This document shows, in pieces, positions 60,969 through 64,000 of a stretch of 64,000 nucleotides of DNA. Below the pieces are notes generated by a model. It worked only from the letters and a program-made list of their open reading frames with translations, did not search any database and had not been told where the DNA came from. The stretch lies in the NCBI GenBank assembly GCA_041941305.1, contig JBGTQJ010000016.1, positions 100,652 through 164,651 on the forward strand, in the 5' to 3' direction. The DNA comes from JANSWP01 sp041941305 (GTDB lineage Bacteria > Bacteroidota > Bacteroidia > Chitinophagales > Saprospiraceae). Made by a program: the position numbers and the translations under genes. Positions within the stretch are counted from its first letter, which is position 1, and the number at the start of each line of letters is the position of its first letter.

Positions 60969-63833
60969 TTAATGTATAGAATTGATTTTCTTTATAACTT
61001 TTTTACCTTCAAAATCCAATTCCAAGTAATAAATGCCATCAGATAAGTCCTCAGGATTAATTTTTACATAGTCTTGATACTGAGCTTTCTGAATGAAAGT
61101 TTGAAATACTGCTTGCCCAAAAACATTCAATAAGCGAATGCTCAAATCTTGAGGTGAGTCTAATTCAAGTTTTATAAAGAACTCATTTGAAAATGGATTT
61201 GGATACACCTCAAATAGAGGATCATAAATCTCTTCTTCTGTGCTTGTGATCTTAGTATTCAGATGTATCACCGAGCCATTCCAGATTTCTAAAGACTCCA
61301 TATCCTGAACAAATACAGTCAATTCTGTATGGTCTGTATTTATCATTGGATCTAAAGAAAATTGAAAGCTTAATTCATCAGAATTAGAGGAAAGATTAAT
61401 GGTGGCTTCTGCCATCGCTCTTTCTGTAAAATCAAGTTGTGTTAAACCAAGCCAGTCTTCCTGAATTTCAGACTCGACAATCACTGCATATAGTTTCAAA
61501 TTTGGATTTTGGATAGGGGAGAGGGAGTTAACTTTTACAGTCACATCATAAATCCCCGTATTTAAATCCGCATGTGTAAATTCAAAGCTGACAGGTGATC
61601 CTTGTGCTGCTCTTTCATCTACATCTGGGAGATATTGATCAACAACACTCTGAGATTGATGACCTCCTGTAATTTTCGCCAAACCATCAATCATTACAGT
61701 TGGAAATCCAAAAACGGAATATAGATCCATTCTACCCTGAACATTGGGCGTTTCATATGGGTCACTCCTGTGATAAGCTATTGCAGCTACTGGCTTATTT
61801 AATGCGTATAAATCTTCAATTCCAAGCGCTGCTCCGGGACAATAAGTACACCATGTTCCAGTAAATTCTTCTATTACCACTACCTCTCTTGCACCTAATT
61901 GAAAAACATTTAAATTTCGTGCCCAAATGTCATTTTCAGGGTCCCCATCGTCGTCATTTTGAGCAGAAATTTCAACAACATATTCTCCTTCTACTGTGTT
62001 CCAGGAGCCAAAACTGACGTTGATGATTTCTCCAACATTCATATTATTTAATGGTACCTCATTTTCATACAATACATTTGAACCAAATCGCTCCTTTACG
62101 GTGCATTTTGCCACACAATTCACTACAGAAGTGCTATTATTGACAATGTCAGCTGAAAAAGGGAGTGCATTTCCAGGCTCATAGGTGGTAGGAGAATTAA
62201 AATCAAAAACTGCTACATCGGTCGTTGCCTGGAAGTAAGCTCGGATATTATCGACTCGTGTAATCACTCCAGGAAATTGGGTATTCCCTTTCATCGTAAT
62301 TGAGAATTGAAACTGGTCGGAACCTACATCAGCGTTTGCTATTGATTTGATGATATCTTCCGTTACTTGTTGGTCAATAATCCATTCCTGAACTTCATTC
62401 CAGGTATTTCCGCCATCACTTGTGGTTTCTAAAACCCAGCTATAAGAAGTGTTATTGTCAGGCTCATGATAGTGGGTAAATTCAATTATTATGGCAGGCA
62501 AACCCGATGTGTTTAACACAGGAGATACTAAACGAACTTCCTGATTTGGTAAGAATGAATTTGAAGAAATCAATGCAAATTCTCCATTGTCTTTTCCAGC
62601 AATATCTGAAGAAAACCATGTCCAGTAGGATTGGGGCGTGGTTGAAACTGAATTCCAGGCAAAGTCATAATTTAATATTGGGTCACCAGGGGAGTTTACT
62701 ATGTCCACATACAAATCATCATACAAAAGAAAATCATCCCCATCATAATGAATAGCATCAGTGGTTGCCTGGTCTCCGTCACCTGAAGAATTATTGGCTT
62801 GAACCTTATAATCCACTGTTCCTAAAATATCTAAAGTCTCAGAGAAGGAGGTTACATTCCCAGGGATAGAGTAAAAGCCTCCATCGGAACGGAAGATTGA
62901 ATAAGAGGTAATCACTCCATCAAAATAAGCTCCGTTGCTTCCCATAGTAGGTGGTTCCCAACTAATTTCAACGTCAGGTCCACTATTCAAAATCTGAACA
63001 TTCAAAGGGGCAGCTGGAAAATCTAATCCTATCCAGGTTGTTTCAGTAAATACGGAATGTCCGTTTCCAGCAGAATTAACTGGAATAACCTCGAATCTAT
63101 AATACCCGGGAAATGGAAGGTTAATATCAGCTGCGTCATCAGCCCCAATTGTTGGATTATTGTGCGTATAAACAGATGTACCATTGACCAAAAATTGAAT
63201 GGATGTCAATTCCATTAGAGGGTCTCCATCGGCTTCCAGGCTAGGATTTGTCCAGGAAATATTTACCTCCGAACTGCCTAATGGACCTGGTGTCATCGCG
63301 AGATTTGATACAGCAAGCGGATGGTTTGCCTCAAAATTGTCGTTGTACAAATGCCAATTGTCCAAATAGGTTATTTGGCTTTTTTCTCCAACCATTTTTA
63401 AAGCGAGGTGTCCCATTCCAGTGATACCGCCAATATAAACTTCATATGTTTGAGCTTGTTCATTTGCCACATTTACAACATGTAAAGCCTGAAATGAATT
63501 TTTATCTGAGGGATCTGTCCATACTCCTATATGGATATCTGGTTTGGTATCTGAATTAAATGCAAGATTGAAGGCATACATATCAACTTCAAATTTTGAA
63601 TAATCTCCCAGGTTTAATTGCTCAGTACCAATCATTAATATTTCATCACCAGAAGATTGCTTGAACATGTTGGCTTCACCTCCAAAATCAGTTACAAAGT
63701 CAAACCCTGCTTCGGTATAAGTGACCCAATTGCCTGGAATGCCATTTGTGAAATCCTGGATATACACCTGGGTATATACCTTCGTTACGAATCCTAACAA
63801 TGTAATAATTGATAATAGTCGAAATATCTTCAT
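60969..63833 (-). CDS. T9SS type A multidomain protein with fibronectin type III, MAM-like and Omp28/thioredoxin-like domains
   Basis: A 954-residue secreted protein. A signal peptide (MKIFRLLSIITLLGFVTKVYTQ) is followed by a jelly-roll-like region (about 25-170), two fibronectin type III-like domains (about 170-365), a MAM-like region (about 370-535), a CARDB-like beta domain (about 540-640), and an Omp28-related thioredoxin-like domain (about 645-800) with the CxxC motif in TGTWCTYCPG near 657. A beta region and a type A T9SS sorting domain (last ~75 residues: VYPNPFSNEFFIKL, LLNVFGQAVF, GIYYLEL) end the protein. It would be exported across the outer membrane and attached or released at the surface. 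The CxxC motif hints at redox or disulfide activity, but this is unproven for the Omp28 family. Confidence 0.85.
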   Translation of the reverse strand: MKIFRLLSIITLLGFVTKVYTQVYIQDFTNGIPGNWVTYTEAGFDFVTDFGGEANMFKQSSGDEILMIGTEQLNLGDYSKFEVDMYAFNLAFNSDTKPDIHIGVWTDPSDKNSFQALHVVNVANEQAQTYEVYIGGITGMGHLALKMVGEKSQITYLDNWHLYNDNFEANHPLAVSNLAMTPGPLGSSEVNISWTNPSLEADGDPLMELTSIQFLVNGTSVYTHNNPTIGADDAADINLPFPGYYRFEVIPVNSAGNGHSVFTETTWIGLDFPAAPLNVQILNSGPDVEISWEPPTMGSNGAYFDGVITSYSIFRSDGGFYSIPGNVTSFSETLDILGTVDYKVQANNSSGDGDQATTDAIHYDGDDFLLYDDLYVDIVNSPGDPILNYDFAWNSVSTTPQSYWTWFSSDIAGKDNGEFALISSNSFLPNQEVRLVSPVLNTSGLPAIIIEFTHYHEPDNNTSYSWVLETTSDGGNTWNEVQEWIIDQQVTEDIIKSIANADVGSDQFQFSITMKGNTQFPGVITRVDNIRAYFQATTDVAVFDFNSPTTYEPGNALPFSADIVNNSTSVVNCVAKCTVKERFGSNVLYENEVPLNNMNVGEIINVSFGSWNTVEGEYVVEISAQNDDDGDPENDIWARNLNVFQLGAREVVVIEEFTGTWCTYCPGAALGIEDLYALNKPVAAIAYHRSDPYETPNVQGRMDLYSVFGFPTVMIDGLAKITGGHQSQSVVDQYLPDVDERAAQGSPVSFEFTHADLNTGIYDVTVKVNSLSPIQNPNLKLYAVIVESEIQEDWLGLTQLDFTERAMAEATINLSSNSDELSFQFSLDPMINTDHTELTVFVQDMESLEIWNGSVIHLNTKITSTEEEIYDPLFEVYPNPFSNEFFIKLELDSPQDLSIRLLNVFGQAVFQTFIQKAQYQDYVKINPEDLSDGIYYLELDFEGKKVIKKINSIH

Positions 63834-64000
63834 AATTGCTGTTTAAAGTTTTTCAGCGGGTAATAGTACTATGGGATTATGCACCAGTTCTTCGCTGAAT
63901 TGTATCGTTTACAATATTTTCTTTGTAAATAAGAAGGCATGAAAATTAAGTTACTATACACTTTGAGCTAAGTTCATTGAAAATCAAGAGTTGCGGGTTG

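Overview
The window is an AT-rich chromosomal segment of a Bacteroidota bacterium. Supporting signs are a TonB-dependent receptor followed by a DUF4249 lipoprotein, a short 288-residue primary sigma factor, an HU-CCDC81/SPOR protein, BshC of bacillithiol synthesis, PorP/SprF and OmpA proteins of type IX secretion (T9SS), both T9SS sorting-domain types (A and B), and several promoter-like elements of the Bacteroidota form TAnnTTTG. The style of the giant protein suggests Saprospiria or a related lineage, but that is inference. I saw no rRNA, tRNA, insertion sequence, phage gene or CRISPR array.

Layout. 1-2349: end of an outer-membrane receptor gene plus its DUF4249 partner. 2424-3367: a Crp/Fnr-type regulator. 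3383-4759 (-): an RsmF-like rRNA methyltransferase. 4952-7390: a three-part membrane fusion (nucleotidyltransferase, CDP-alcohol phosphatidyltransferase, flippase-like domain) whose middle domain lacks two of its four catalytic aspartates. 7411-10824 (-): bshC followed by an AtuA-family gene. 11058-17908 (+): glpK, a HisRS/HisZ-like protein, rpsO, pnp and rpoD. 17963-22783 (-): two glycosyltransferases, two short-chain dehydrogenases and an M1 aminopeptidase. 22916-23938: an HU-CCDC81/SPOR membrane protein.

The second half is a surface-secretion locus: a PorP/SprF-like outer-membrane protein (24458), a PorE-like protein with TPR, propeller and OmpA domains (25460), and one continuous 31.8-kb gene (28300-60120) for a 10,606-residue protein. 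The giant carries an extended signal peptide, a unique N-terminal region, calcium-type repeats, three DUF11-like repeats, about 100 Ig-like domains and a C-terminal gliding-motility/T9SS type B sorting domain. Its core is 41 tandem two-domain units at an almost exact 171-residue (513-bp) period. The simplest model is that the PorP/SprF-like protein is the dedicated partner that exports and anchors the giant adhesin or filament, with the PorE-like protein tying the machinery to peptidoglycan. G-runs of six or seven near the 5' ends of both the partner and the giant gene make length-variable switching a testable possibility.

60199-63833 (-): a small lipoprotein and a T9SS type A multidomain protein with an Omp28/thioredoxin-like domain close the window.
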